Below, piece after piece: positions 1 to 7,934 of a DNA stretch of 64,000 bases. The stretch comes from Streptomyces sp. R28. Its GTDB lineage: Bacteria > Actinomycetota > Actinomycetes > Streptomycetales > Streptomycetaceae. The translations under genes were made by a program, and so were the position numbers. Where the stretch lies: positions 9,599,001 through 9,663,000 of the forward strand of contig NZ_CP163439.1 of NCBI RefSeq assembly GCF_041052385.1, in the 5' to 3' direction. Within the stretch, counting starts at the first letter, position 1, and each line of letters begins with the position of its first letter. Below the pieces are notes generated by a model. The model saw nothing but the letters and a program-made list of their open reading frames with translations. It was not told the DNA's origin and made no database searches.

Positions 1-266
1 GCGAGGAGCTCGACGACGAGGAGTGCGCGGAGATCGCCGTCCTCGCGAGCGCGGCCGAGGCCGCCGCCGCCCGGGCCGCGCAGGAGATCACCACTCATGC
101 CATGGACGCCGTCGGTGTGCCCGCCGCCTTCGCGCGGCACGGCCTGGACCGCTTCTGGCGCGACACCCGCACGCACACCCTGCGCGAGCCGGTCGCCCAC
201 CGATTGCGCGAGGTCGGGGACTACTTCCTCAACGGCGCACATCCCCCGTTCAGCCTTCCCGCCTGA
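1..266 (+). CDS. DszC/SfnB-like acyl-CoA dehydrogenase-fold flavin monooxygenase, C-terminal fragment
   Basis: Only the last 88 or so codons lie in the window; the gene enters from the left in frame 3. The visible tail contains RHGLDRFWRDTRTHTLREP followed by VGDYFLNG, which matches the C-terminus of the DszC/SfnB branch of acyl-CoA dehydrogenase-fold flavoproteins. Members of that branch are FMNH2-dependent monooxygenases acting on organosulfur compounds. The Rrf2 regulator just downstream and the Cys-rich leader peptide further on also fit sulfur metabolism. Substrate and N-terminus cannot be judged. Confidence 0.75.
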   Translation, partial: EELDDEECAEIAVLASAAEAAAARAAQEITTHAMDAVGVPAAFARHGLDRFWRDTRTHTLREPVAHRLREVGDYFLNGAHPPFSLPA

Positions 267-318
267 CCGAGGGGCCGGCGGGCGGGGATCGGGCACGGCG
301 GTGATGGATAATCTCAGT

Positions 319-777
319 ATGCGGATCTCGGCGAGAGCGGACTATGCGGTGCGGGCGGCGTTGGAGTTGGCCGCGGCCGGTGACGACACCTCGCTCAAGG
401 CCGAAGCGATCGCCGAGGCGCAGGGAATCCCGCACAAGTTCCTGGAGGGCATCCTCGGCGACCTGCGCCGGGGCGGCCTCGTGGTCAGTCAGCGCGGCGG
501 CAAGGGCGGCTACCGGCTCGCCCGTCCGGCCGACTCCATCCCCATCGCGGACGTGATCCGGGTGGCGGACGGCCCCCTGGTCTCGGTGCGCGGCGTACGC
601 CCGCCCGACCTCTCCTACATCGGCCCCGCGGAGTCCCTGCTCCCGCTGTGGATCGCCGTACGCGCCAACGTCCGCAAGATCCTCGGCGAGGTCACCCTCG
701 CCCACGTGGCCGCGGCCAAGCTGCCCGACGACGTCCTGAGCCTCGCGGACGACCCCGAGGCCTGGACGAATCCCTGA
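319..777 (+). CDS. Rrf2-family transcriptional regulator (CymR-like, no Fe-S cysteines)
   Basis: This is a 152-residue protein starting MRISARADYAVRA, the typical Rrf2 start, with a winged-helix N-terminal domain (about residues 1-80) containing the wing GGKGGYRLARP. I chose the ATG at 319; an in-frame ATG at 304 would add five residues. The protein contains no cysteine, so it cannot carry the Fe-S cluster of IscR or NsrR. It resembles the CymR type, which senses the state of cysteine or sulfur metabolism through a partner protein. It sits between a DszC-like flavoprotein gene and a Cys-containing leader peptide, so a role in sulfur-responsive regulation is likely but inferred. Confidence 0.85.
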   Translation: MRISARADYAVRAALELAAAGDDTSLKAEAIAEAQGIPHKFLEGILGDLRRGGLVVSQRGGKGGYRLARPADSIPIADVIRVADGPLVSVRGVRPPDLSYIGPAESLLPLWIAVRANVRKILGEVTLAHVAAAKLPDDVLSLADDPEAWTNP

Positions 778-852
778 CCGGCCCCTGACCGGCGTCTCAC
801 TGCTCGGCGGCCCTCTTGACGCGGCTGGGATGTGGCCCGACACTCCAGTACG

Positions 853-878
853 GGAATCCTAGTGAATTGGTAGGGAAG
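853..878. promoter_or_regulatory. Candidate operator (CCTA-N9-TAGG dyad) upstream of the leader peptide
   Basis: CCTA at 858-861 and TAGG at 871-874 form an inverted repeat around an AT-rich core in otherwise GC-rich DNA, directly in front of the leader peptide start at 880. Its position next to the Rrf2 gene makes it a reasonable site for that regulator. The match to any published Rrf2 site was not tested. Confidence 0.35.
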
Positions 879-879
879 C

Positions 880-1035
880 ATGGGCCGCTCCGCGCTGGAC
901 CTCGGCAGTGACACGGTCCGTGTCGCCGTCCGGCCGCTGCCCCTGCTGACGTCCCGCCGCCACATCGACCTCGTGCGTGTGTGCAGTGCGGCAAGTTGCC
1001 CGCAGGGCGAGGGCGTCACGCCCGCCCGCGCCTGA
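880..1035 (+). CDS. Putative leader peptide of the cysteine/sulfur-attenuation type
   Basis: This 51-codon ORF carries LTSRRHIDLVRVCSAASC near its C-terminal half. That pattern (RRHIDLxRV followed by Ser/Cys/Ala residues) is the signature of the short leader peptides found upstream of sulfur-assimilation genes in streptomycetes. In such leaders, ribosome stalling on Cys codons is thought to control downstream expression. It lies 99 bases before the GST-like gene, and the gap contains the GC-rich self-complementary stretch CGGCC...GGCCG at about 1068-1090, which could act as the attenuator. AGGGA sits just ahead of the ATG. Function is inferred from family resemblance. Confidence 0.65.
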   Translation: MGRSALDLGSDTVRVAVRPLPLLTSRRHIDLVRVCSAASCPQGEGVTPARA

Positions 1036-1134
1036 ACCACACCCCCCACGCTCATCCACCGCATCCCGGCCGCGCCGAAGCCGGCCGGCGCCCTCGCCGC
1101 CGTATGCCCGTGACCGAGCACCCCAGGGAGACGC

Positions 1135-2031
1135 ATGTCCGCCCCATCCCCGACCGCCGTGCCGTCCTTCCGGAGCAGGATCGGCTGTGACGCGCGCAGC
1201 GGTTACTACGCCGCGCCCCGCCGCTACCGGCTCCACCTGTCGCTCTCATGTCCGCGCTGTCTGCGGATCGCCGTCACGCACAGCCTGCTCGGCCTCGACG
1301 ACGTCCTCCCGGTGACGTTGCTGCCCGCCGTGCCCGACGCCCCGGACGGGGGGCACCTGGAGCTGCGCCCGCTGTACGAGGCCAGTTCGCACCAGCACCC
1401 CGGACCGGCCGCGGCGCCGGTGCTCAGCGACGCCTGGACCGGCACGATCGTGAGCACACACGCCCCCGACATCCTGCGGGACCTGGCCCGACGGTTCGGC
1501 GGCCACGGCCCGGATCTCTTCCCGTACGGCGCCGAGGAGGCCGTCGAGAACATCGGCCGACTCTGCGACCAGGGCATCACCGCGGCCGCGCAGCGCGCCG
1601 GACAGCCCGACGGCGACTCGACGGCACGCGACACCGCGCTCACCACCCTGCTGCACACGCTGGACACGCTGGAACGGCAGGTGGCCTCCCAGGAGTACGT
1701 GCTCGGCGGCGAACCGACCCTCGCGGACGTCGAGTTGTGGGTGACGCTGGTGCAGCTGGACACCGTGCACCGCCATCACCTGGACGCCGCCGCGGTCACG
1801 CACGTCACCGACCATCCGCAGCTGTGGGCCTACGCACGACGGCTCGCCGCGCACCCCGCCTTCGGCGCCCACCTCGACCTGGACGGCATCGCCCGCCGGC
1901 ACCACGCCCACTGCCGGGGCGAGGAGGCCGCGGGCGCGGCGGTGCAGATCGTGGACTGGGCGGCCTCCGCGCGCGAGGTCAGCCGGCCGGTTTCTCCCAC
2001 ACCGACACGTGCTTGCCGCTCTCGCTCGTGA
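1135..2031 (+). CDS. Glutathione S-transferase-like reductase (Xi-class / glutathionyl-hydroquinone reductase family)
   Basis: This is a 298-residue protein with an N-terminal thioredoxin-like domain carrying CPRC at about residues 40-43 (LSCPRCLRIAVTHSLLGL), and a helical C-terminal GST domain with LGGEPTLADVELWVTL. The Cys-Pro-x-Cys motif is that of the ECM4/YqjG family, which reduces glutathionyl-hydroquinones. Actinomycetes use mycothiol, so the thiol partner is probably not glutathione. AGGGAG precedes the ATG. The preceding Cys-type leader peptide suggests expression responds to thiol supply. The 3' end overlaps the convergent methyltransferase gene by 53 bases. Confidence 0.8.
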   Translation: MSAPSPTAVPSFRSRIGCDARSGYYAAPRRYRLHLSLSCPRCLRIAVTHSLLGLDDVLPVTLLPAVPDAPDGGHLELRPLYEASSHQHPGPAAAPVLSDAWTGTIVSTHAPDILRDLARRFGGHGPDLFPYGAEEAVENIGRLCDQGITAAAQRAGQPDGDSTARDTALTTLLHTLDTLERQVASQEYVLGGEPTLADVELWVTLVQLDTVHRHHLDAAAVTHVTDHPQLWAYARRLAAHPAFGAHLDLDGIARRHHAHCRGEEAAGAAVQIVDWAASAREVSRPVSPTPTRACRSRS

Positions 2032-2755
2032 ACGGCTCGCGCGTCCAGTTCTCCCACCGGTCGCGCAGCCGTAGGCCGGCGAGCCGGGCCATCAGGTCCA
2101 GCTCGGCCGGCCAGACGTACCGGAACGGGATGGACCAGTGCTCGGCGCGGCCGTCGGCGATGGTGACGTAGTTGGAGCTCATCGCCTGAGTGGCGAGGTC
2201 GTACCTGTCGAACGCCCAACGTGTGTCGCTGATGTGGAACGGTACGGCGCTCTGCCCGGCGGGGAGCTTGCGCAGTTCGGGGACCATCACCTCGACGACG
2301 AAGCAGCCGCCGGGCGCCAGGTGTGCGGCGACGTTGCGGAAGCAGTCGACCTGGGCGTCCTGAGTCGTCAGATTCATGAGCGTGTTGAAGACCAGGTAGG
2401 CGAGGGAGAAGGTCTTCTCCACCCGCGCCGTCGCGAAGTCCCCGATCGTCACGCCGATCGCGTCGCCGCCGGGCTTGGCGCGCAGCCGGTCCACCATGGC
2501 GCGGGACATGTCGATGCCGTGCACCGGGACGCCGCGGCCGGCCAGCGGCAGCGCGATCCGGCCGGTGCCGATGCCCAGTTCGAGCGCCGGGCCGTCACCG
2601 GCGAGGCCGGCCAGCAGGTCGACCGCCGGCTCCACCACGTCGGGGCGGAACATGTCCGCCGCCGAATCGTCGTAGTCGTCCGCGATGTTCTCTCCGAAGT
2701 AGCCGTCGTCCTCGATCACGCAGGGACCGTACTGCCGTCCGCCGCCCCGAGACAC
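1979..2755 (-). CDS. Class I SAM-dependent methyltransferase
   Basis: This is a 258-residue protein with motif I ALELGIGTGRIALPLAGRG at about residues 58-75, HGIDMSRAMVDRLR (motif II region), and LAPGGCFVVEV as the motif III region. It is a typical Rossmann methyltransferase of the small-molecule type; the substrate is unknown. The start used is a GTG at 2755, and a GTG at 2719 is possible because neither has a clear ribosome site. The gene is divergent from the flavin oxidoreductase at 2896 and convergent with the GST-like gene. Confidence 0.85.
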   Translation of the reverse strand: MSRGGGRQYGPCVIEDDGYFGENIADDYDDSAADMFRPDVVEPAVDLLAGLAGDGPALELGIGTGRIALPLAGRGVPVHGIDMSRAMVDRLRAKPGGDAIGVTIGDFATARVEKTFSLAYLVFNTLMNLTTQDAQVDCFRNVAAHLAPGGCFVVEVMVPELRKLPAGQSAVPFHISDTRWAFDRYDLATQAMSSNYVTIADGRAEHWSIPFRYVWPAELDLMARLAGLRLRDRWENWTREPFTSESGKHVSVWEKPAG

Positions 2756-2895
2756 GTGATTTTCCGCGGGCGGCCGATCGGGGTGCTGGCACCACCGCGA
2801 AGCGTGGGGCTGGGACGACTGCCCTCGGCAGCTTCTCCACCTAGCTTCGTTACGTCAGGAAGCAGCAGCTCCAGGGCAGTTGGAGGAGAGGTCTC

Positions 2896-4498
2896 ATGAG
2901 TGCGTTGAGCAGGAGGAACGTGTTGCGCGGCGGTCTGGTCGCCACGACGGCGGGGGTCGTGGTGCCCGGGCTGGGTACGGGCGCGGTCGCGGCGGCGGAC
3001 GGGACGTCCTGCCCGCCGACACCCGGACCGGCCATGGTCGGGCGCGGCGATCCGCGGTACCGGTCCCTGGCGTCCCGGGGCTACAACCGCCGGTTCGTGG
3101 GCGGGCCGGAGCACGTCTGGGTGGTCGGCACGACCGCGCACGTCGTACGGGCCGTGCAGCAGGCGGTGGACAGCGGACGGCGCATCACGGTCCGCAGCGG
3201 CGGCCACGGCTTCGAGGACTTCGTCGCCGACCCGGCCGTGGAGGTGGTCGTCGACATGTCCGCCATGACGGCGGTGTCGTACGACGCTGACCGCCGCGCC
3301 TTCGCCGTGGAGGCCGGCGCCCTGCTGGGCGAGGTCTACCGCAGGCTGTACCTCGGCTGGGGAGTGACGATCCCGGCCGGCTGGTGTGCCGACGTCGGTG
3401 TCGGCGGGCATGTCCTGGGCGGCGGCTATGGTCCGCTGTCCCGGCTGATGGGCCTGTCCGTGGACCATCTGTACGCGGTGGAGGTGGTCGTCGTGGACCG
3501 GGCGGGCAGGGCGCGCAGGGTGGTCGCCACACGCGAACCCTCCGATCCGAACCGGGACTTGTGGTGGGCGCACACCGGTGGCGGAGGCGGCAGCTTCGGC
3601 ATCGTCACCCGCTACTGGTTCCGCACACCAGGCGCCGACGGCGACGACCCTTCCGCCCTCCTGCCCGCCCCGCCGTCCGGTGTGCTGAGCTTCTCGGTCA
3701 CCTGGGACTGGCAGAAGCTCGACAAGACCTCGTTCGCCCGGCTGGTCCGCAACCACTGCGCCTGGGCCGAACAGCACAGCGCCCCCGACTCCCCGTACCT
3801 CGCCCTCTACAGCGAACTCGCCCTCACCCGCCGCCAGTCGGGGACGGTGCTCATGATCGGCCAGGTGGCCGCCGACTCCGGCGCCGAACGGATGCTGGAC
3901 GAGCACCTCGCCGCGATCAACCGGGGCGTTCCGGTCCAGCCGGTCCGCACGGTGCGGAACCAGCCCTGGCTGGCCGCGGCCCTGGCCGGCTCACCGGGCG
4001 ACCCCGGCCCTGTCTACCGGCTGAAGGTCAAGTCGGGCTACCTGCGACGACGTTTCACCGACCGGCAGATCGACACCCTGCACCACCACTTGACCCGCTC
4101 CGACTACGACCACCCCGGCGGCAGCCTGAGCCTCTACACCCACGGCGGCAAGGTCAACACCGTGGCGACGGACGCGACCGCCACCCCCCACCGCGACGCC
4201 TGCATCAAGATGTTCTACGCCAACGGATGGGAGGACCCCCGGGACGACGCCCGGCACATCGGCTGGCTGCGTGAGCTCTACGAGGACCTGTACGCCGACA
4301 CCGGTGGTGCCCCGGCGGCCCGCCGACGGCGCGTTCATCAACTACCCGGACACCGACCTCGCCGACCCCGCCCGGAACACCGGTGCTCCTTGGCAGACCC
4401 TGTACTTCGGCGACAACTACCGCCGCCTCCAGCGGATCAAGGCGAAGTGGGATCCCCGTAACGTCTTCCACCACGCCCTTTCGGTGCGCGCGACCTGA
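2896..4498 (+). pseudogene. Tat-exported FAD-binding (berberine-bridge) oxidoreductase, frameshifted near its 3' end
   Basis: The N-terminus is a Tat signal (MSALSRRNVLRGG, hydrophobic stretch, then Ala-rich cleavage region). It is followed by a VAO-type FAD domain with TVRSGGHGFED and a GGYGPLSRLMGLSVDHL segment, and a substrate domain. The reading frame is lost near the C-run at 4310-4313. In the original frame the tail becomes Arg/Pro-rich, while the +1 frame contains the family's C-terminal BBE segment FINYPDTDLADPARN followed by WDPRNVFHHALSV, ending at 4498. One missing base restores a normal protein of about 534 residues. It is therefore either a recent pseudogene or a sequencing error in an intact secreted oxidase. 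Confidence 0.85.
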
Positions 4499-4682
4499 AG
4501 TACGGCGGGCACGGGAGGCTGACATCGTCGCTCCCGAGCCCCGCGGAGCCTCGATCCCTCACCGATATGCGGCGTTCCCGGATCGACTTCGGGCGCCGCG
4601 ACCTCGAATGCGGCGACGTGCTGGATCTCCTCGACGAAGTCGGCTCCAACCAGGTAATTCCCCCTGCCCGCGTGGGCGCTCT

Positions 4683-4719
4683 GTCGGGTCCGCCGCTACC
4701 CCCGTGCGGCGGACCCGAC
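4683..4719. terminator. Strong hairpin terminator (14-bp perfect stem)
   Basis: Bases 4683-4696 pair perfectly with 4706-4719 around a 9-base loop. It lies between the convergent oxidoreductase and protease genes and has no U-tract, as is usual for streptomycete terminators. Confidence 0.75.
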
Positions 4720-4729
4720 GCGCGTTGGG

Positions 4730-4793
4730 CCGGGGACGCCACCTTCACTTCAGTGTCCAGACGACACTGTCCCCCGAAGGTGGCGTTCCCCGG
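4730..4793. terminator. Second long nested hairpin in the convergent intergenic region
   Basis: CCGGGGACGCCACCTTC at 4730-4746 pairs, with a small bulge, with 4776-4793. Inside the loop CAGTGTC (4751-4757) pairs with GACACTG (4763-4769). Together with the hairpin at 4683 it makes a double, probably bidirectional, terminator. The rest of the 4499-4855 gap shows no convincing gene. Confidence 0.6.
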
Positions 4794-4855
4794 CCGCTTC
4801 CCCCGGCGCCGGACAGTGGACTGTCGCGTCCGTGCGCGTCAGCGGACCCGTACTG

Positions 4856-5941
4856 TCACCAGCACATGACCGCCGTCTCACCCGAACCCCAGGTGGCGTA
4901 CAGGCGCACGCGGACGAAATAGCGGCGGCCCTTGACCAGGCGGGCCTTGACGGTGGCGTTGTGCGGCGTGCCGCCGTCGTCCTGGGCGGTGAGGAAGCGG
5001 GGCTCGCCGTCCCGTTCCTCGAAGAGCACGACGATGGTGTCGCTGTCGCCGAAGGTGCCCACGGTGTACTCGCGGGTCTCCGGCGGTTCGACGACGAAGT
5101 CGGCCTGCTCGGCCGGCCCGAGCCGCAGCGGTACCGAGCGGAACGGCACCAGCTCCTGTGTCCCCGGCGTCTCGGCCGGCGGGTACCAGCGCCGGACGAA
5201 CTCCTTGTCGGACCTGGACAGCACGCCCGGCGGGTTCAGGCCCGCGCGGAACTGCTCCGGCTCCAGGATCAGCCCGGCCGAGAAGGGGTACTCCATGATC
5301 GAGTGCGGGTCCCAGACGGAGCCGTTGACCTCGTTCGGATCGAGCTTGCGCAGGATGTTGAAGAACGTCTTGTCCCGGCTCCAGAAGTTCGGCGGGCCCG
5401 CCAGATCGGCGACCACGGCCTCGTCGTCCCAGTGGATGCCGGCGAACGGGCTCTGGTGCTCGTGCAGCAGGCCGAGCGCGTGCCCGATCTCGTGCAGCGC
5501 CGTCGCGCGCTCCCCGGGCACGGTCAGGTCCCAGCCGAAGTTCATGGTGCGGTCGTTGAGGCCTACTTGGAGCGCGTCCCTGCCCACGTTCGACCAGGAG
5601 CCGTCGCCCAGCTGGAACCCGATGCGCAGCTCGGCCTCCGACCGGTCGCGCACCTCCACGAACGACAGTCCGATGCCGAGGCCCTGCCACTCCTGGAAGC
5701 ACTCGCGCACGACATCCTGCTGTTCCTTGCTGCCGACCCACGACACGCGCCGGGCCTTGCCGGTCGCCGGGTCGGGGATCACGGACCCGTCGGAGTCCCG
5801 GTCGAAGAAGCAGTAGTGCAGCACGGTGCCGTTGACCCACATCCGACGCCCGCTGATGAGCGCACTGAGCCGCTCGGCGGCCAGCCCCGGTGCGAAGGCG
5901 GGCGCCGACTGCTGCGCGAGGGAGCAGTAGCGAGCGGTCAT
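4856..5941 (-). CDS. Astacin-like (M12A/metzincin) zinc metalloprotease
   Basis: This is a 361-residue protein with the extended zinc motif HEIGHALGLLHEHQSP, giving three His ligands and the Glu typical of astacins, and SIMEYPF as the Met-turn. The C-terminal 110 residues form a separate beta-rich domain resembling a pre-peptidase C-terminal domain. No signal peptide is visible, which is unusual for an astacin; the protein may be cytoplasmic or exported by another route. I chose the ATG at 5941 because the upstream extension to 5995 relies on a TTG. Confidence 0.8.
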   Translation of the reverse strand: MTARYCSLAQQSAPAFAPGLAAERLSALISGRRMWVNGTVLHYCFFDRDSDGSVIPDPATGKARRVSWVGSKEQQDVVRECFQEWQGLGIGLSFVEVRDRSEAELRIGFQLGDGSWSNVGRDALQVGLNDRTMNFGWDLTVPGERATALHEIGHALGLLHEHQSPFAGIHWDDEAVVADLAGPPNFWSRDKTFFNILRKLDPNEVNGSVWDPHSIMEYPFSAGLILEPEQFRAGLNPPGVLSRSDKEFVRRWYPPAETPGTQELVPFRSVPLRLGPAEQADFVVEPPETREYTVGTFGDSDTIVVLFEERDGEPRFLTAQDDGGTPHNATVKARLVKGRRYFVRVRLYATWGSGETAVMCW

Positions 5942-6012
5942 GCCGAACAGGTTGCCGTCGGTCCGCCGCGGGCGCTTGAGTCGAGGGCTACTCAAGTCCC
6001 TGTGTATCAGGT

Positions 6013-7869
6013 GTGAGTCACCGCGCTCTCATTGCCGTGATGACTTTCGAACGGGACGCGAAGACCCTGGAACTGCCCTGGCCGTTCACCGGTCGGGAGC
6101 ACGAACTCGAACTGGTCCGTGGGTCCTTGACCGCCGGTCGGAACGGCATCGTGATCACGGGACCGGCGGGCTGTGGCAAGACCCGGCTCGTCACCGAGGC
6201 CGTCCGCGGCACCGACTGCGCCAGGGTGGCCGGCACCCCCGAGACCCGCCGAATCCGCTTCGCCGCGTTCGCGCACCTCGTGCCGGAGACGGCCTCCCTG
6301 CACGGCGCGTTCCAGCACCTGTCCGGCGTACGACAGCTCCTGGTCGACGACGCGCACCTGCTCGACGACGCCTCGGCCGCCCTCGTCCACCAGCTGGCCG
6401 TGCACGGACGCACCCGTCTCCTGGTCGTCACCGCCGACGGCGCCCCGGCCCCGGGCGCGATCTCCCGACTGTGGACCGGCGAACTCCTGCCTCGCCTCGC
6501 CCTGGAGCCACTGCCCCGCGAGGAGACCGCTGAACTACTGGCGGGCGGAGCCGGGGGCGCTCGCCTGGAGCCGCTCACCGTGAACCGGCTGCACCGCCTG
6601 TGCCAGGGGGACCTGCGGCTGCTGCGCGACCTGGTGGGCGCGGTGCGCGAGCGCCGGCTGACCGGCCGGGTCGCCGACTCGGACGAGTGGGCGTGGCGCG
6701 GCCCGGTGCCGGTCACCGCGACCGTACGGGAACGCACGGCCCACGTCCTCGACCGCACCTGCCCCGAAGAGCGCGAGACTCTCGAACGCCTCGCCTTCGC
6801 CGAGCCGTTGCCCCTGGACCTGGACGAACTCCACCTCCTTGCCCTGGAACACCTCGAGGCCGACTCCCTGGTCCACGTCGACAACCATGGCGCAGTCCGC
6901 CTCGCCCACCCCCTGCACGGCCCGGTGCTGCGGGCCGCGGCCGGCCGGCTGCGGGCGAGGCGGCTGTCCCGGACGCCCGAACAGTGCGGCCCCGCCCTCG
7001 ACGCCGAGCGGGCCGCGCTGACCGGCCGGATCGAGCGGGCGGACGTACGGGCGATGCCGACGCCCGTGGGGGAGTGGCTGGTCGCGGAGGACGCGCCGGT
7101 GCCGGCCGGGTACGCGGCCGTACGCGCCCGGTTCGCGCGGCTGCGCGGGGAGCTGCGCGAGGCCGCGGCGTGGGCACGGGAGGGGCTGCGGGACGGCGGC
7201 GACGATCCGTCCTGCCGTCTCGAACTCGCCCTCGCCGCAGCGCAGTCGGGCGACACCCCGGCCGCGCACGAGATCCTGGGTGGCCGCCCCCACGGGGGTG
7301 GGGCGGTCACCCGGCCGGCAACGGCCCGCGGCGATGCCGACGGGGGCGCCGCCGACAGGGCTGTTGAGGCGTTCACCGGCGAGGCGTACGACGCCGTCCG
7401 CCTCGGCGCCCCCGAGCGTGCCGTGGGCCGTCTGACCGGCGTCTTCGCCGCGCACGCCGACGCGCTCGCCCGCGGCGACGGCCTCGCGCTCGACCAGGTG
7501 GCCGAAGAGCTGGAGAAGCGGGGCTTCCTGCTGTTCGCGGCCGAGGCGCACGCCCAGGCCGTACGGGCCCACCGCGACCCGCGTGCCGCCCGCACCGCCC
7601 GCACCCGTGCCGTCGCCCTGGCCCGCCGCTGCCAGGGCGCCCGCACCCCGGCCCTGTCCGGCCTCGTCCTGGGCGAACTCACCGCCAGGCAACGGCAGAT
7701 CGTCACCCTGGCGGCCACGGGACTGAGCAACCGGCAGATCGCCGAGAAGCTCACCCTGTCCGTCCGCACGGTCGGCAACCACCTCTACAGCGCCTACGCC
7801 CGCCTCGGCGCGAGCGACCGCGGTGCACTGCCGTGGCTGGTGGAACTGCCGGTCGCGCAGCCGGCGTAA
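6013..7869 (+). CDS. LuxR-family regulator with N-terminal P-loop ATPase domain (LAL-like)
   Basis: The protein has about 618 residues. Residues about 49-56 are GPAGCGKT (Walker A) inside an AAA-like domain beginning FTGREHELELV, with LLVDDAHLL as Walker B. The middle is helical and repeat-like. The C-terminus is a LuxR helix-turn-helix: LTARQRQIVTLAATGLSNRQ then VGNHLYSAYARLG. It is shorter than classical LAL proteins (about 900 residues). The start is a GTG at 6013; an ATG at 6040 is an alternative. Targets are unknown. It converges with the TPR-CHAT gene and may or may not be linked to that module. Confidence 0.85.
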   Translation: MSHRALIAVMTFERDAKTLELPWPFTGREHELELVRGSLTAGRNGIVITGPAGCGKTRLVTEAVRGTDCARVAGTPETRRIRFAAFAHLVPETASLHGAFQHLSGVRQLLVDDAHLLDDASAALVHQLAVHGRTRLLVVTADGAPAPGAISRLWTGELLPRLALEPLPREETAELLAGGAGGARLEPLTVNRLHRLCQGDLRLLRDLVGAVRERRLTGRVADSDEWAWRGPVPVTATVRERTAHVLDRTCPEERETLERLAFAEPLPLDLDELHLLALEHLEADSLVHVDNHGAVRLAHPLHGPVLRAAAGRLRARRLSRTPEQCGPALDAERAALTGRIERADVRAMPTPVGEWLVAEDAPVPAGYAAVRARFARLRGELREAAAWAREGLRDGGDDPSCRLELALAAAQSGDTPAAHEILGGRPHGGGAVTRPATARGDADGGAADRAVEAFTGEAYDAVRLGAPERAVGRLTGVFAAHADALARGDGLALDQVAEELEKRGFLLFAAEAHAQAVRAHRDPRAARTARTRAVALARRCQGARTPALSGLVLGELTARQRQIVTLAATGLSNRQIAEKLTLSVRTVGNHLYSAYARLGASDRGALPWLVELPVAQPA

Positions 7870-7934
7870 CCCGACCGGCGGGCGAGGTGACTCACGCGTC
7901 CCACGTGCCGGGACGGCTGACGCCGGGCGTAGCG

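Noticed and set aside
4567..4869. Small plus-strand ORF with a plausible start MRRSRIDFGRRDLE
   Set aside because: Its second half runs through two strong terminator hairpins and loses protein-like composition; at most a decayed fragment.
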